Source of the DNA: an uncultured Clostridia bacterium
GTDB lineage: Bacteria; Bacillota; Clostridia; TANB77; CAG-508
Reading direction: 5' to 3'
Assembly (NCBI GenBank): GCA_934120315.1
Contig: CAKOTX010000002.1
Span: 166,808-230,807, forward strand
DNA: 64,000 bases
Every line of letters starts with the position of its first letter. Positions within the stretch are counted from its first letter, which is position 1. Positions 9,205-18,635 of this stretch are shown here, in pieces. A model generated the notes under the pieces. It made no database searches, was not told the DNA's origin, and saw only the letters and a list, made by a program, of their open reading frames with translations. Both the position numbers and the translations under genes were made by a program.

Positions 9205-11595
9205 ATGGGGAATATAGTTTTATTAGATGATTTAACAATTAATAAAATTGCAGCTGGAGAAGTAATTGAAAGACCTGCATCAGTAATAAAAGAAATGGTA
9301 GAAAACTCAATAGATGCGGGAGCTAATAATATAACAGTAGAAATAAGAAATGGTGGAATATCATATATAAAAATAACAGATAATGGAAAAGGAATTGCAG
9401 AAGATGATTTAGAAATTGCATTTGAAAGACATGCTACAAGTAAAATTAGAAGTGCTGATGATTTAAACACAGTAACATCAATGGGTTTCAGAGGAGAAGC
9501 TTTAGCAAGTATTGCAGCAATTGCAAGAGTAGAAATGGTATCTAAAACTGCAGAACAAGAAAACGGATATAAAGTTGTTGTTGAAGGAGGAAAAATATTA
9601 GATAAAACCGTAACAGGTTCACCTGTTGGAACTTCAATAACAGTAACAAATTTATTTTATAATACACCAGTAAGATATAAGTTCTTAAAAAAAGATTTTA
9701 CAGAAGCAGGATATATAGAAGATACAATTTCAAGAATTGCATTAGTACACCCTGAAATTGCTATTAAATTAATTAATTCAGGAAGAACAGTAATACAAAC
9801 AAATGGAAATGGAGATTTAAAAACAGTAATATATAGTATATATGGAAAAGACATAGCAAATTCTTTGATTGAAACAGATTATACTTATGAAAATATGCAT
9901 GTTTATGGAGTTATAGGAAAGCCAGAAATTGCACGTTCAAATAGAGCAAATCAAATATTTTTTGTAAATAAAAGATTTATAAAAGATAAAGCATTGTCAT
10001 CTGCAGCAGAAAAAGCCTACAAAGGAATGATACCATTAGGAAAATTTAGCTTTTTAGTTTTAAATATAGATATGAATCCAAGCAAGGTTGATGTAAATGT
10101 TCATCCTGCGAAATTAGAGGTTAGATTTGAAGAAGAAAATATGGTATTTAAAGCAGTATATCATGCAATAAAAGATAGCCTTTTGAAAGCTGAAGCACCA
10201 GTTGAGCCAGACCATACTTCTAGTGAGAAACATTCAGAAAGTAGTTTATTTGGAAATATAGTGCACCAAGAAAATATTCCATCTTATCATGATAATGTTA
10301 ATAATAGTGCACAAACAATTGTAGAACAAATTTATAATTCAAGACAACAACAAAATGTAAATAGTGTTGAACCAAAAACTACAAGTGAGTCTGCAAGTTA
10401 TGCAATGAATTCTCAAACAATAGAAATGCCTGATTTAGAAAAGAGTCAAGAAGTTTTGAAAAAATTACAAGAGATGAAAGCAAAACTTCAAAATGAAATC
10501 ACATATTCACAAAGTAATGAAAGTGATGAAATGACTACTAGTGTAAATGTTGCAGAAGAATCTAAAACAGAGTATGAAGCAGAACCACAAGAACCAGTAG
10601 TTATAGAAGAGCCAAAAGTAGAGGTTGAAGAGAAAATAGAAGAACAAGTAACTGTGGAAGAACCAAGAATCGAGGAGCCTAAAGTCGAAGAGTCAAAGCT
10701 TGAAGAACCAAAGGTTGATTTGTTAGAAGAAATTGCAAAAGCAAGTCAGAAACCAATAGATTTAAAAGAAGAATTATCAAAAGCATTAGAAAAGCCAAGT
10801 GATAATATAATAGAAGATATAACATATAAAACAAATAAGACAGAAGACTCAGGATATTCTAAGAGTTTTGAAGAAATGTATCAACAATTATTTGGAACAA
10901 AACCTGTAAAAGAAGAAGAAAAAGAAGTTGAAGAACAAGAAAAGAAAAGTCAAACTGCTGTTGATATTGCAACATTAGGAAATGAATCAGTATTTGACAA
11001 ATTGCCAGAATATCAAAAGCCAACATACAAATTTATTGGAATAATATTTGATGCATACATTATAATTGAGATGAATGATGAAATGTATATAATAGATCAA
11101 AATGCAGCAAATGAAAAAATTATGTATGAAAAAATTAGAGCAAATTATTATAATGATACAGCTAAAGATTCTCAACTAATGTTATTACCAGATATTATAA
11201 CTTTAAACCATAAACAAATGGAAATTGCAAAAGATAATATGCAAATGTTCAGAAAAGCAGGATTCACAATAGAAGAATTTGGAGAAAATACAATAAAATT
11301 AACAGGTGTACCAGAAATCTGCTTAGATTTAGAAACTAGAGAAATGTTCTTAGAAACTTTAGACGAAATAAATACAGTATCAAGAAATGCAAAACAAGAA
11401 ATCGAAGAAAGATTTTTATCAACAATAGCTTCTAAAGCAGCTGTTAAGGTAAGTAAGGCATTAACACAAGTAGAAGTGGATAGTTTAATGGACAAATTAT
11501 TATCATTACCAAATCCATTTTCATGTCCACATGGAAGACCAACAGCAATAAAAATGTCAAAATATGATATAGAAAGAAAATTTGCAAGAAAATAG
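9205..11595 (+). CDS. mutL: DNA mismatch repair protein MutL
   Basis: A 796-residue protein; B. subtilis MutL is about 627. The GHKL ATPase domain has NKIAAGEVIERPASV, ENSIDAGA, DNGKGI and TSMGFRGEAL motifs (residues 10-105). The linker (about 340-620) is unusually long and acidic, rich in Glu-Pro-Lys-Val repeats. The C-terminal dimerisation/endonuclease domain keeps CPHGRP (774-779) but has DQNA instead of DQHA (Asn633) and ASK instead of ACK/ACR (Ser743), so two expected metal ligands are altered. The start at 9205 is set by GGAGG 7 nt upstream and by homology; the frame extends to 9121 without support. miaA follows, as is common, but no mutS lies upstream in the window. Confidence 0.92.
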   Translation: MGNIVLLDDLTINKIAAGEVIERPASVIKEMVENSIDAGANNITVEIRNGGISYIKITDNGKGIAEDDLEIAFERHATSKIRSADDLNTVTSMGFRGEALASIAAIARVEMVSKTAEQENGYKVVVEGGKILDKTVTGSPVGTSITVTNLFYNTPVRYKFLKKDFTEAGYIEDTISRIALVHPEIAIKLINSGRTVIQTNGNGDLKTVIYSIYGKDIANSLIETDYTYENMHVYGVIGKPEIARSNRANQIFFVNKRFIKDKALSSAAEKAYKGMIPLGKFSFLVLNIDMNPSKVDVNVHPAKLEVRFEEENMVFKAVYHAIKDSLLKAEAPVEPDHTSSEKHSESSLFGNIVHQENIPSYHDNVNNSAQTIVEQIYNSRQQQNVNSVEPKTTSESASYAMNSQTIEMPDLEKSQEVLKKLQEMKAKLQNEITYSQSNESDEMTTSVNVAEESKTEYEAEPQEPVVIEEPKVEVEEKIEEQVTVEEPRIEEPKVEESKLEEPKVDLLEEIAKASQKPIDLKEELSKALEKPSDNIIEDITYKTNKTEDSGYSKSFEEMYQQLFGTKPVKEEEKEVEEQEKKSQTAVDIATLGNESVFDKLPEYQKPTYKFIGIIFDAYIIIEMNDEMYIIDQNAANEKIMYEKIRANYYNDTAKDSQLMLLPDIITLNHKQMEIAKDNMQMFRKAGFTIEEFGENTIKLTGVPEICLDLETREMFLETLDEINTVSRNAKQEIEERFLSTIASKAAVKVSKALTQVEVDSLMDKLLSLPNPFSCPHGRPTAIKMSKYDIERKFARK

Positions 11596-11610
11596 ACAGG
11601 AAGGAAATAT

Positions 11611-12513
11611 ATGAGTAAACCAAAAGTAATTGTAATTTGTGGACCAACAGCGTCTGGAAAAACAGCATTGTCAATAGAATTAGCTAAAAAAATAAATGGA
11701 GAGATTGTGTCTGCTGATTCAATGCAAATCTATAAAGATATGGATATAGGAACGGCAAAGACTACACCTGAAGAAATGCAAGGAATAAAGCATTATTTAC
11801 AGGATTTTGTAGAACCAGATAAAAGATATAGTGTAGCAGATTATAAAGTTGATGCTGAAAAGGCAATTGAAGAAATATTAAGTAAAGGAAAAACTCCAAT
11901 TGTAGTAGGTGGAACAGGGCTATATGTTGATAGTTTAATATATGGAATAGAATATCAAGAAATTAAATTTGATGAAAAATATAGAAAAAAATTAGAAGAT
12001 ATAGCTCTAGAAAAAGGATTGGAAACATTATATAAAAAGGCACAAGAGATAGATCCAGAAGCAATGAAAAAAATAAGTTGCAATGATAAGAAACGAATTA
12101 TAAGGGTACTTGAAATCTATAAAGCAACTGGAAAGACTAAGACAGAACAAGAAATTGAATCTAGAAAAAAAGAAGTTAAATATGATTATAAAGTTTTTGC
12201 AATTGATTGGGAAAGAGAAAAACTTTATGAAAGAATAAACAAAAGGGTAGACATCATGATAGAAAATGGGTTAATAGAAGAAGTAGAAAATCTATTAAAA
12301 AAGTATAAAGAATTCCCAACAGCAATGCAAGGACTAGGATATAAAGAAGTTGTTGAATATTTAAATGGATATTTGACAAAAGAAGAGATGATAGATAAAA
12401 TAAAACAAGAAACAAGAAGATATGCCAAAAGACAGATTACATGGTTTAGAAAAAATAAACAAACAATTTGGATAGGACCACAGGATTTACAGAAGATTTT
12501 AGATGAAATATAA
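11611..12513 (+). CDS. miaA: tRNA dimethylallyltransferase
   Basis: A 300-residue enzyme that attaches dimethylallyl to A37 of tRNAs reading UNN codons. The P-loop GPTASGKT is at residues 11-18. SADSMQIYKDMDIGTAK (substrate and catalytic Asp) and the GGTGLYVDSLIYG motif follow, and the C-terminal RYAKRQITWFR motif is present. Length is normal. It is 15 nt after mutL with an AGGAAGGA site, so the two are co-transcribed. Confidence 0.96.
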   Translation: MSKPKVIVICGPTASGKTALSIELAKKINGEIVSADSMQIYKDMDIGTAKTTPEEMQGIKHYLQDFVEPDKRYSVADYKVDAEKAIEEILSKGKTPIVVGGTGLYVDSLIYGIEYQEIKFDEKYRKKLEDIALEKGLETLYKKAQEIDPEAMKKISCNDKKRIIRVLEIYKATGKTKTEQEIESRKKEVKYDYKVFAIDWEREKLYERINKRVDIMIENGLIEEVENLLKKYKEFPTAMQGLGYKEVVEYLNGYLTKEEMIDKIKQETRRYAKRQITWFRKNKQTIWIGPQDLQKILDEI

Positions 12514-12539
12514 TATTTTATCTAAGAGAGGAGAAAAAA

Positions 12540-13739
12540 TTGAAGAAGAGCAAGAAACTTATAGCTATATTTTCTGCACTTATAATAATTACATATATGA
12601 TATGGGCTATTTTTCTACTAGTTAGTCGTTCGTCTGAAACTTATATAGTAAGACAAGGAACATTGACACAAGAAGATGAAGCAGTCGGCTATATAATTAG
12701 AGATGAAAAAGTAGAAAAAGGCGAAGATTATGAAAATGGAATTTATGAGATAGCTACAGAAAATCAAAGAGTAGCAGTTGGAGATTCTATTTTTAGATAT
12801 TATAGTGATAGTGAAAAAGAAATAACAGAACAAGTTGAAGAAATAAATAAACAAATTCAAGAAATCTTGGAACAAGAAAATGAAGTTACTTCAGCTGATA
12901 TTAAAGCAATAGAAAGTCAAATAGAAGAGAAAATTGAACACATAAACACTATAAATAATTATCAAGAAATTGTAGAAGATAAGAAAAATATAGATGAATT
13001 AATAAGTAAAAAAATTAACTTCATTGGTGATGTTACAGAAAATAAAGATATAAAAAAACTTGTTAAAGATAGAAAAGCACTAGAAGAAAAATTGAAAAGT
13101 GGTTCAAAATATCAAAAAGCTCAAATGAGTGGAATTGTTTCATATAGAGTAGATGGATTAGAAGAAACACTTACTCCTGAAAAGTTTAATGATATTAATG
13201 AAAAACTTTTAAATAGCTTAGATATAAAAACTGGTGAGATAATTTCTACTAGTGATGAATGTGGAAAAGTTATAGATAATTTTAAATGTTATGTTGTAGT
13301 AACATTAAATTCAAAACAAGCTATGGAAGCCAAAGTAAATGATTCATTGAAATTGCGAATTTCAAATGAAGAAACAAAGGCCAAAATTGTGCAAATAAAT
13401 GAAGAAAATAATAAGAGAACAATTATATTTCAAATAAATAAAATGACAGAAGATCTAATTAAACATAGAAAAGTTTTAGTTGATGTAATTTGGTGGAATG
13501 ATTCAGGATTAAAAGTACCAAATAGTACATTGACTAAAGAAGGAAACTTATATTATGTTGTTAGAAATAAAGCTGGAGTTCAAAATAAAATATTAGTAAA
13601 AATAATAAAACAAACTGAGAATTATTCAATAATAGATTCATACACAGAACAGGAATTACAAGAGTTAGGATTTAGCCAACAAGAAATAAAAAATTATAAA
13701 AAAATAACCAATTATGATGAAATTGAAATAAAAAAGTAA
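12540..13739 (+). CDS. HlyD-like membrane-fusion/adaptor protein
   Basis: A 399-residue protein with one N-terminal transmembrane helix (about residues 7-28), a short lipoyl/barrel half-motif (residues 38-80, ending RVAVGDSIF), a long coiled coil (about 90-190), a second barrel half (about 195-300) and a beta-rich C-terminus. This matches the HlyD-family adaptor often found just upstream of sepF in Clostridia; its partner transporter is not encoded here. The start is a TTG at 12540 behind GAGAGGAG. It follows miaA by 26 nt. Role unproven; cell-envelope placement is likely. Confidence 0.65.
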   Translation: MKKSKKLIAIFSALIIITYMIWAIFLLVSRSSETYIVRQGTLTQEDEAVGYIIRDEKVEKGEDYENGIYEIATENQRVAVGDSIFRYYSDSEKEITEQVEEINKQIQEILEQENEVTSADIKAIESQIEEKIEHINTINNYQEIVEDKKNIDELISKKINFIGDVTENKDIKKLVKDRKALEEKLKSGSKYQKAQMSGIVSYRVDGLEETLTPEKFNDINEKLLNSLDIKTGEIISTSDECGKVIDNFKCYVVVTLNSKQAMEAKVNDSLKLRISNEETKAKIVQINEENNKRTIIFQINKMTEDLIKHRKVLVDVIWWNDSGLKVPNSTLTKEGNLYYVVRNKAGVQNKILVKIIKQTENYSIIDSYTEQELQELGFSQQEIKNYKKITNYDEIEIKK

Positions 13740-13760
13740 TGTTACAAAATTGTTACAAAA
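13740..13760 (+). repeat. Direct repeats of TGTTACAAAA upstream of sepF
   Basis: Two perfect TGTTACAAAA copies start at 13740 and 13751, with degenerate copies just after (TGTTAAATT, GATTACAAA). The same box occurs in the mutL and rsmD upstream regions, so it may be an operator. Confidence 0.5.
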
Positions 13761-13792
13761 ATGTTAAATTTTGATTACAAATGTAAAAACTA

Positions 13793-13823
13793 TTGACAAA
13801 AAAATAAAAAAGATAGATACTAT
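13793..13823 (+). promoter_or_regulatory. Promoter of sepF-divIVA
   Basis: TTGACA at 13793-13798, with GATACT 17 nt or TACTAT 19 nt downstream. It lies 50 nt before the sepF ribosome binding site. Confidence 0.65.
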
Positions 13824-13870
13824 AACTAAATTTAGAATACGAAAGTGTAAAATATTAGGAGGGTAAAAAA

Positions 13871-14365
13871 ATGGCAGGAGCTATAATGGACAAAGTGTGG
13901 GGATTATTCGGTGGAGCAGAACAAGGAGATCCAGATGGATATGAAGACGAAGATGCTTACGGATATGAAAGCAATACAAACAATTACGAAAATGAAGATG
14001 AAGAAGAAGATAAAAAATTCTTTGGAAAGAAAGGAAAAGTTGTTCCAATAAATGCACAAGGACAATCTGTAAAAATGGTTATATCACAACCAACAACTTT
14101 TGAACAATCTGAAGAAATTTGTAGTTTATTGAAAGAGAAAAAATCAGTAATTGTAAATTTAGAATATGTTAATAAAGATGTTGCTAGAAGAATAGTAGAT
14201 TTCATTAGTGGCGGAGTTTATGCGTTAGATGGACATATTCAAAAGATTTCAAATTCAATATTTTTAATTGCACCAATGAATTATGAAATAACAAATGAAA
14301 TGGCAAGAGAAGAAATAAAAAGCAAATTATCTGTTTCTTGGCTAAAAAATAATAGTATAAATTAA
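13871..14365 (+). CDS. sepF: Cell division protein SepF
   Basis: A 164-residue protein. The amphipathic N-terminal membrane anchor (residues 1-14, with VWGLFG) is followed by a very acidic Glu/Asp/Asn/Tyr linker (about 18-60) and the SEP-fold domain (about 62-155), which contains VNLEYVNKDVARRIVDFISGGVYALDG. SepF bundles and anchors FtsZ at the division site in Gram-positive bacteria. It has its own promoter and an AGGAGGG site, and divIVA follows after 29 nt. No ylmE, ylmG or ylmH gene is present between sepF and divIVA. Confidence 0.93.
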   Translation: MAGAIMDKVWGLFGGAEQGDPDGYEDEDAYGYESNTNNYENEDEEEDKKFFGKKGKVVPINAQGQSVKMVISQPTTFEQSEEICSLLKEKKSVIVNLEYVNKDVARRIVDFISGGVYALDGHIQKISNSIFLIAPMNYEITNEMAREEIKSKLSVSWLKNNSIN

Positions 14366-14394
14366 TCCTATCAAAGAACAGGAGGCTATCTAAT

Positions 14395-14883
14395 ATGATT
14401 ACACCATTAGATATAGAAAATAAAAAATTTAGTAAACAAATGATGAGCGGTTATAATGTTGATGAAGTAGATGAATTTTTAGACCAAATAATGCAAGATT
14501 ATGAAACAAATTATAAAGAAGTAAATACATTAAAAAATAAAGTAGAAGAATTAAACAATGCTTTAAATCACTATAAGACAATAGAAGCAACATTGCAAAA
14601 TACTTTAGTAATGGCCCAATCAACAGCCGAAGAAGTAAAAAATGTAGCAAAACAACAAGCAGAACAAGTGATTTCAGAAGCTCAAAAAGAAGCTGAAACA
14701 ATAATTAGAAATGCCAAAGAAAACGCTTCAAAAGGTTTAGATGAGATAGAACAACAAACAAAGGCTAAAGAACAACAATTTAATGATGTTAAGCAACAAT
14801 TTGATATTTATAGAGCAAAAATGGAATCATTATTAGTATCTCAATCAGAAATAATTAAGCAAATAAATCAAGACGAAGAGTAA
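14395..14883 (+). CDS. divIVA: Cell division/polarity protein DivIVA
   Basis: A 162-residue coiled-coil protein. The N-terminal membrane-curvature-sensing domain (ITPLDIENKKFSKQ, then GYNVDEVDEFLDQI) is conserved, and two coiled-coil stretches follow (about 30-65 and 80-150). DivIVA marks poles and septa and recruits division or chromosome-segregation proteins. It is the last gene of the sepF transcript, followed directly by a hairpin terminator. Confidence 0.93.
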   Translation: MITPLDIENKKFSKQMMSGYNVDEVDEFLDQIMQDYETNYKEVNTLKNKVEELNNALNHYKTIEATLQNTLVMAQSTAEEVKNVAKQQAEQVISEAQKEAETIIRNAKENASKGLDEIEQQTKAKEQQFNDVKQQFDIYRAKMESLLVSQSEIIKQINQDEE

Positions 14884-14914
14884 GAGAGGAAATGAATTTT
14901 TATCCTCTCTTTTT
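14883..14914 (+). terminator. Terminator after divIVA
   Basis: An 8-bp stem (AGAGAGGA with TCCTCTCT) around a 12-nt loop, followed by TTTT. It overlaps the divIVA stop codon. Confidence 0.8.
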
Positions 14915-14935
14915 GCTTTGAAATAATATTGCATC

Positions 14936-14974
14936 TGTTACAAATGTTACAAAAGTATTAAATGTATGTTACAA
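14936..14974 (+). repeat. Three TGTTACAA boxes upstream of rsmD
   Basis: Copies of TGTTACAA start at 14936, 14945 and 14967, just upstream of the -35 element. They match the boxes before sepF (13740, 13751) and mutL (9092). This is a possible shared operator of unknown regulator. Confidence 0.5.
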
Positions 14975-14988
14975 TTTTATTAATACTA

Positions 14989-15016
14989 TTGACATTATAA
15001 AAAAAAAGGATAAAAT
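14989..15016 (+). promoter_or_regulatory. Promoter of rsmD
   Basis: TTGACA (14989-14994), 16-nt spacer, TAAAAT (15011-15016), preceded by the TGTTACAA boxes. Confidence 0.75.
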
Positions 15017-15050
15017 AGTAATATAAAAATGAAAGGTAATATCAAATATT

Positions 15051-15605
15051 ATGAGAATAATAAGTGGAACAGCAAGAGGAACAAAGTTGTATACACTAGA
15101 GGGAACAGAAACAAGACCTACATTAGACAGAGTAAAAGAATCACTATTTAATATAATTCAGAGTGATATACAAGATTCAAATGTACTTGATTTGTTTTCT
15201 GGAAGTGGTGCAATTGGATTAGAATTGTTAAGCAGAGGTGCGAAAAAAGCAGTTTTATGTGACAATTCTAAAGATGCGATAAAAATAATAAAGCAAAATG
15301 CACAGAAAACACATTTAGAAGATAAAGCAGAGATATATAATATTGATTTTTCAAATTTGATAGAAAAATTAGAAAATCAAAAATTTGATATTATATACAT
15401 AGATCCACCATATGCAACAGATTATATAAAAATTGCATTGGAAAAAATCATTGAATTTAAATTGGTTGATATTAATACAAAAATAATAATTGAGACAGAT
15501 GACGAAAAAAGAATATTAAAACAAATAGAAAAAATGGATGTTGAAATAACTGATAGAAGAAAATATGGAAGAGCAACAATAATATTCTTAAAGTTAAAAA
15601 ATTAA
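15051..15605 (+). CDS. rsmD: 16S rRNA (guanine-966-N2)-methyltransferase
   Basis: A 184-residue Rossmann-fold methyltransferase. It starts with the family hallmark MRIISGTARG, then TRPT and DRVKESLFNI. The SAM-binding motif LDLFSGSGAIGLE is near residues 45-57, and catalytic DPPY is at about 118-121. It methylates G966 of 16S rRNA. The ribosome binding site is weak and about 14 nt away, but the conserved N-terminus supports this ATG. Unlike many Firmicutes, coaD does not follow; a coiled-coil protein does. Confidence 0.93.
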   Translation: MRIISGTARGTKLYTLEGTETRPTLDRVKESLFNIIQSDIQDSNVLDLFSGSGAIGLELLSRGAKKAVLCDNSKDAIKIIKQNAQKTHLEDKAEIYNIDFSNLIEKLENQKFDIIYIDPPYATDYIKIALEKIIEFKLVDINTKIIIETDDEKRILKQIEKMDVEITDRRKYGRATIIFLKLKN

Positions 15606-15625
15606 AACCTAGAAAGGGGTAAACA

Positions 15626-16129
15626 ATGGAAATTTTTACATTATTAGAAACATTAGAAGATATATTAGAAAATAGTAAGAACCTACCTTTTACAAACAAA
15701 GGATTAGTTGACAAAGAAGAAATGCTTGAATTAATAAAGGAGATTAGAATAAAATTACCAGATGAATTAAAACAAGCAAAATGGGTAAAAGAAGAAAGAC
15801 AAAGAATATTAGTAGAGGCTCAAAAAGAAGCTGATGGAATAGTAAAAGAAGCTGAAAATAGAATTATTTCTATGATAGATGAACATGAAATAACAAGAAA
15901 AGCATATGAACAAAAATCAGAAATAATTGAAACTGCTAATGAGATGTCAAGAGAAATTTCACAAGGCACAAAAGAATATGCTAATAACTTGTTAGATTCA
16001 ACAGAAAAAGTTTTAACAGATACATTAGCAAAATTAGAGAAAAATTTAGGCGAAGCAGTAAATTTAATGGAAATTTCACTTGAGGATACTATAAAAACAA
16101 TTCAAAATAGTAAAAAGGAACTTCAATAA
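15626..16129 (+). CDS. Coiled-coil protein of unknown function (ATP synthase B-like)
   Basis: A 167-residue, highly charged, predicted all-helical protein without signal peptide or membrane segment. Residues about 50-160 are a long coiled coil with an EAQKEADGIVKEAENR stretch similar to stator-type or V-ATPase-E/H-type helices and to DivIVA. Such proteins are often found next to rsmD in Clostridia, but I do not know a function. It has an AGAAAGGGG ribosome binding site 21 nt after rsmD and is followed by a strong terminator. Confidence 0.6.
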   Translation: MEIFTLLETLEDILENSKNLPFTNKGLVDKEEMLELIKEIRIKLPDELKQAKWVKEERQRILVEAQKEADGIVKEAENRIISMIDEHEITRKAYEQKSEIIETANEMSREISQGTKEYANNLLDSTEKVLTDTLAKLEKNLGEAVNLMEISLEDTIKTIQNSKKELQ

Positions 16130-16135
16130 AAAATT

Positions 16136-16169
16136 GGGGGCACCCCTTTCAAAAAGGAGTGCCCCTTTT
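16136..16169 (+). terminator. Strong terminator before ftsK
   Basis: A GC-rich 13-bp stem with one mismatch (GGGGCAC... with ...GTGCCCC) around a small loop, then TTTT. It is the most GC-rich stem in the window and separates the rsmD transcript from ftsK. Confidence 0.88.
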
Positions 16170-16190
16170 AAACGAAAGGAAGTATAAAAA

Positions 16191-18614
16191 ATGGCAAAAA
16201 AGAAAAAAAGAGGAAGAAAGGCAAAAAAAACATCAACAGATTTTGGGGTAATTATTACAATTATATTTAGTGTTTTACTTGCTGGATTAATTTATACTGA
16301 ATCAGGATATATTGGGATTGTGTTAAGTGACTTTTTTGGTGGTATGTTAGGAATGATAAAATATGTATTACCAATTGGGTCTTTTGCAGTTGCAATAAAG
16401 ATGGCGTGTAAAAGTGATGATGAATATATAACATCTAGAATTTTTCAATATGCAGTATTACTAATATTTATTGCAGTAATTCTTAGTGTATATCAAATTT
16501 GTAATGGAGAAATAAGTATAGAGCAAAATATATCAGAAATTGTAAAAGATGCATATGCGCTTGGAGAGAAAAATATAGGTGGAGGAGCATTAGGAACAAT
16601 TGCAGCAGTTCCGTTATTTAAGTTATTTGGAAAGATTGGAACAATAATATTAAGTATAGGATTATCATTAATAATGTTTGCAGTAACATTTGGAATAGAT
16701 ATTTCATCAATGGTAAGTAATTGGATTGAATCAGGAGTTGAAAAGAGCAAAGAAAAAAGAGAAGCAAGAATTCTTGCAAGAGAAGAACTTTATGAAGATG
16801 ATGTAGAAGAAAAAGGCAAAGCAGAAATAAGAAAAGAAGGAAAAAGAGCAAAAACAATAAAAGAAAACCGTAAGGCATATTTAGAAGTTGAGGATGATAA
16901 AAATAATGAAGTAGCTCCAGAACAAATTAAAATTAATTTGAATGGAAGAGCTATAGAAGAAGAATCAACAGGAAGACGTAAATTCAAACATGATAAAAAT
17001 GATTTAGTTCCATTAGGAATGGAAAATAAACAAAAAATGGAACCAGATTATATAGAAGGAAATTTATTTAAAAAAGAAGAAGAAAAGAAAGAAGAAAAAG
17101 TAAAAGAAGTATTGCAACTTGAGCATGCTGTTGCAGTAGAAGATGAGCATTATGAATATCCACCAGTAGAATTATTAAGCAAAGGAACTAAAAAAGCAAT
17201 AAAAGGCGGTGCAAAAGCTTTAACAGAGGTTGCAACAAGACTTCAAAAGACATTATATAGTTTTGGAGTACAAGCAAAAGTTGAAAATGTTTCAGTAGGG
17301 CCAGCAATTACTAGGTATGAATTAAAGCCAGCTGAAGGAGTACGTGTAAGCAAAATAGCAAATTTAGCTGATGATATTGCATTAAATTTAGCTGCAGAAA
17401 CAATAAGAATTGAGGCACCAATACCAGGAAAACAAGCTGTTGGGATAGAAGTGCCAAATACTGAAAAAGAGACAGTACATTTTAGAGACGTAGTAGAAAG
17501 TGATGCTTTCCAAGACAGTAAATCAAAATTAAGTGTAGCATTAGGAAAAGATGTTGCTGGAAACATGGAAATTGCTGATATAGCGAAAATGCCACATGCA
17601 TTAATTGCAGGTGCAACAGGTTCAGGAAAGAGTGTATGTATAAACACAATTATAACAAGTATAATTTATAAAGCTAAACCAAGTGAAGTAAAATTTGTAA
17701 TGGTAGACCCTAAAGTTGTAGAGCTTTCTGTATATAATGGAATTCCACATTTGTTAATTCCAGTTGTAACAGATCCTAAAAAAGCAGCAGGAGCTTTGGC
17801 ATGGGCTGTACAAGAAATGGATAACAGATATAATGTATTTGCACAAAAAGGAGTTAGAGATTTAAAGGGATATAATGCATTAGCAGAAAAAGAAGAAGGA
17901 ACAGGAACATTACCACAAATTGTTATAATAATAGACGAGTTAGCAGATTTAATGATGGTAGCTGCAAAAGAAGTAGAGGATTCTATTTGTAGATTAGCTC
18001 AAAAGGCTAGAGCTGCCGGAATGCATTTAATAATTGCAACTCAACGTCCATCAGTAGATGTAATCACAGGTATAATTAAGGCAAATATACCATCAAGAAT
18101 AGCATTTGCTGTATCATCACAAGTAGATTCAAGAACAATATTAGACCAAGTAGGAGCAGAAAAATTATTAGGAAAAGGTGATATGTTATTTTATCCTTCA
18201 GGAGCTCCAAAACCTGTCAGAGTACAAGGAGCATTTGTTTCTGATGAAGAAGTAGAAAAAATAGTTTCATTTGTTAAATCAAATGGAGTAGCAACTTATA
18301 ATGAGGATATATTAGACTCAATAGAAAATAGCAATAAAACAGATAAAGAAATTGCAGATGAAGCAGCTGCTGGAGATGATGACACAGATCCGTTATTAAT
18401 GGATGCAATAGATGTTGTTGTTGAAACAGGACAAGCATCAACATCATTTATTCAAAGAAGGTTTAAAGTTGGATATGCTAGAGCAGGAAGAATAATAGAC
18501 CAAATGGAAGAAAGAGGAGTAATATCCGGATATCAAGGAAGTAAACCAAGACAAGTACTAATGAGCATGGAAAGATTACAAGAGTTAAAAATGGGAACAA
18601 CACCAGAAGAATAA
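16191..18614 (+). CDS. ftsK: DNA translocase FtsK/SpoIIIE
   Basis: An 807-residue DNA pump. The basic N-terminus is followed by about four transmembrane helices (about residues 18-170), then a charged linker (about 190-300), and the alpha/beta motor domain with Walker A GATGSGKS at about 474-481 and Walker B IIIDELADLMM. The C-terminal gamma winged helix (about 735-800) reads DNA polarity signals. It moves chromosomal DNA through the closing septum (division) and could act in forespore packing. The ATG follows GAAAGGAAG; no separate promoter is obvious after the upstream terminator. Confidence 0.93.
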   Translation: MAKKKKRGRKAKKTSTDFGVIITIIFSVLLAGLIYTESGYIGIVLSDFFGGMLGMIKYVLPIGSFAVAIKMACKSDDEYITSRIFQYAVLLIFIAVILSVYQICNGEISIEQNISEIVKDAYALGEKNIGGGALGTIAAVPLFKLFGKIGTIILSIGLSLIMFAVTFGIDISSMVSNWIESGVEKSKEKREARILAREELYEDDVEEKGKAEIRKEGKRAKTIKENRKAYLEVEDDKNNEVAPEQIKINLNGRAIEEESTGRRKFKHDKNDLVPLGMENKQKMEPDYIEGNLFKKEEEKKEEKVKEVLQLEHAVAVEDEHYEYPPVELLSKGTKKAIKGGAKALTEVATRLQKTLYSFGVQAKVENVSVGPAITRYELKPAEGVRVSKIANLADDIALNLAAETIRIEAPIPGKQAVGIEVPNTEKETVHFRDVVESDAFQDSKSKLSVALGKDVAGNMEIADIAKMPHALIAGATGSGKSVCINTIITSIIYKAKPSEVKFVMVDPKVVELSVYNGIPHLLIPVVTDPKKAAGALAWAVQEMDNRYNVFAQKGVRDLKGYNALAEKEEGTGTLPQIVIIIDELADLMMVAAKEVEDSICRLAQKARAAGMHLIIATQRPSVDVITGIIKANIPSRIAFAVSSQVDSRTILDQVGAEKLLGKGDMLFYPSGAPKPVRVQGAFVSDEEVEKIVSFVKSNGVATYNEDILDSIENSNKTDKEIADEAAAGDDDTDPLLMDAIDVVVETGQASTSFIQRRFKVGYARAGRIIDQMEERGVISGYQGSKPRQVLMSMERLQELKMGTTPEE

Positions 18615-18635
18615 TTACAAAAGAAAGGAGAAGAT

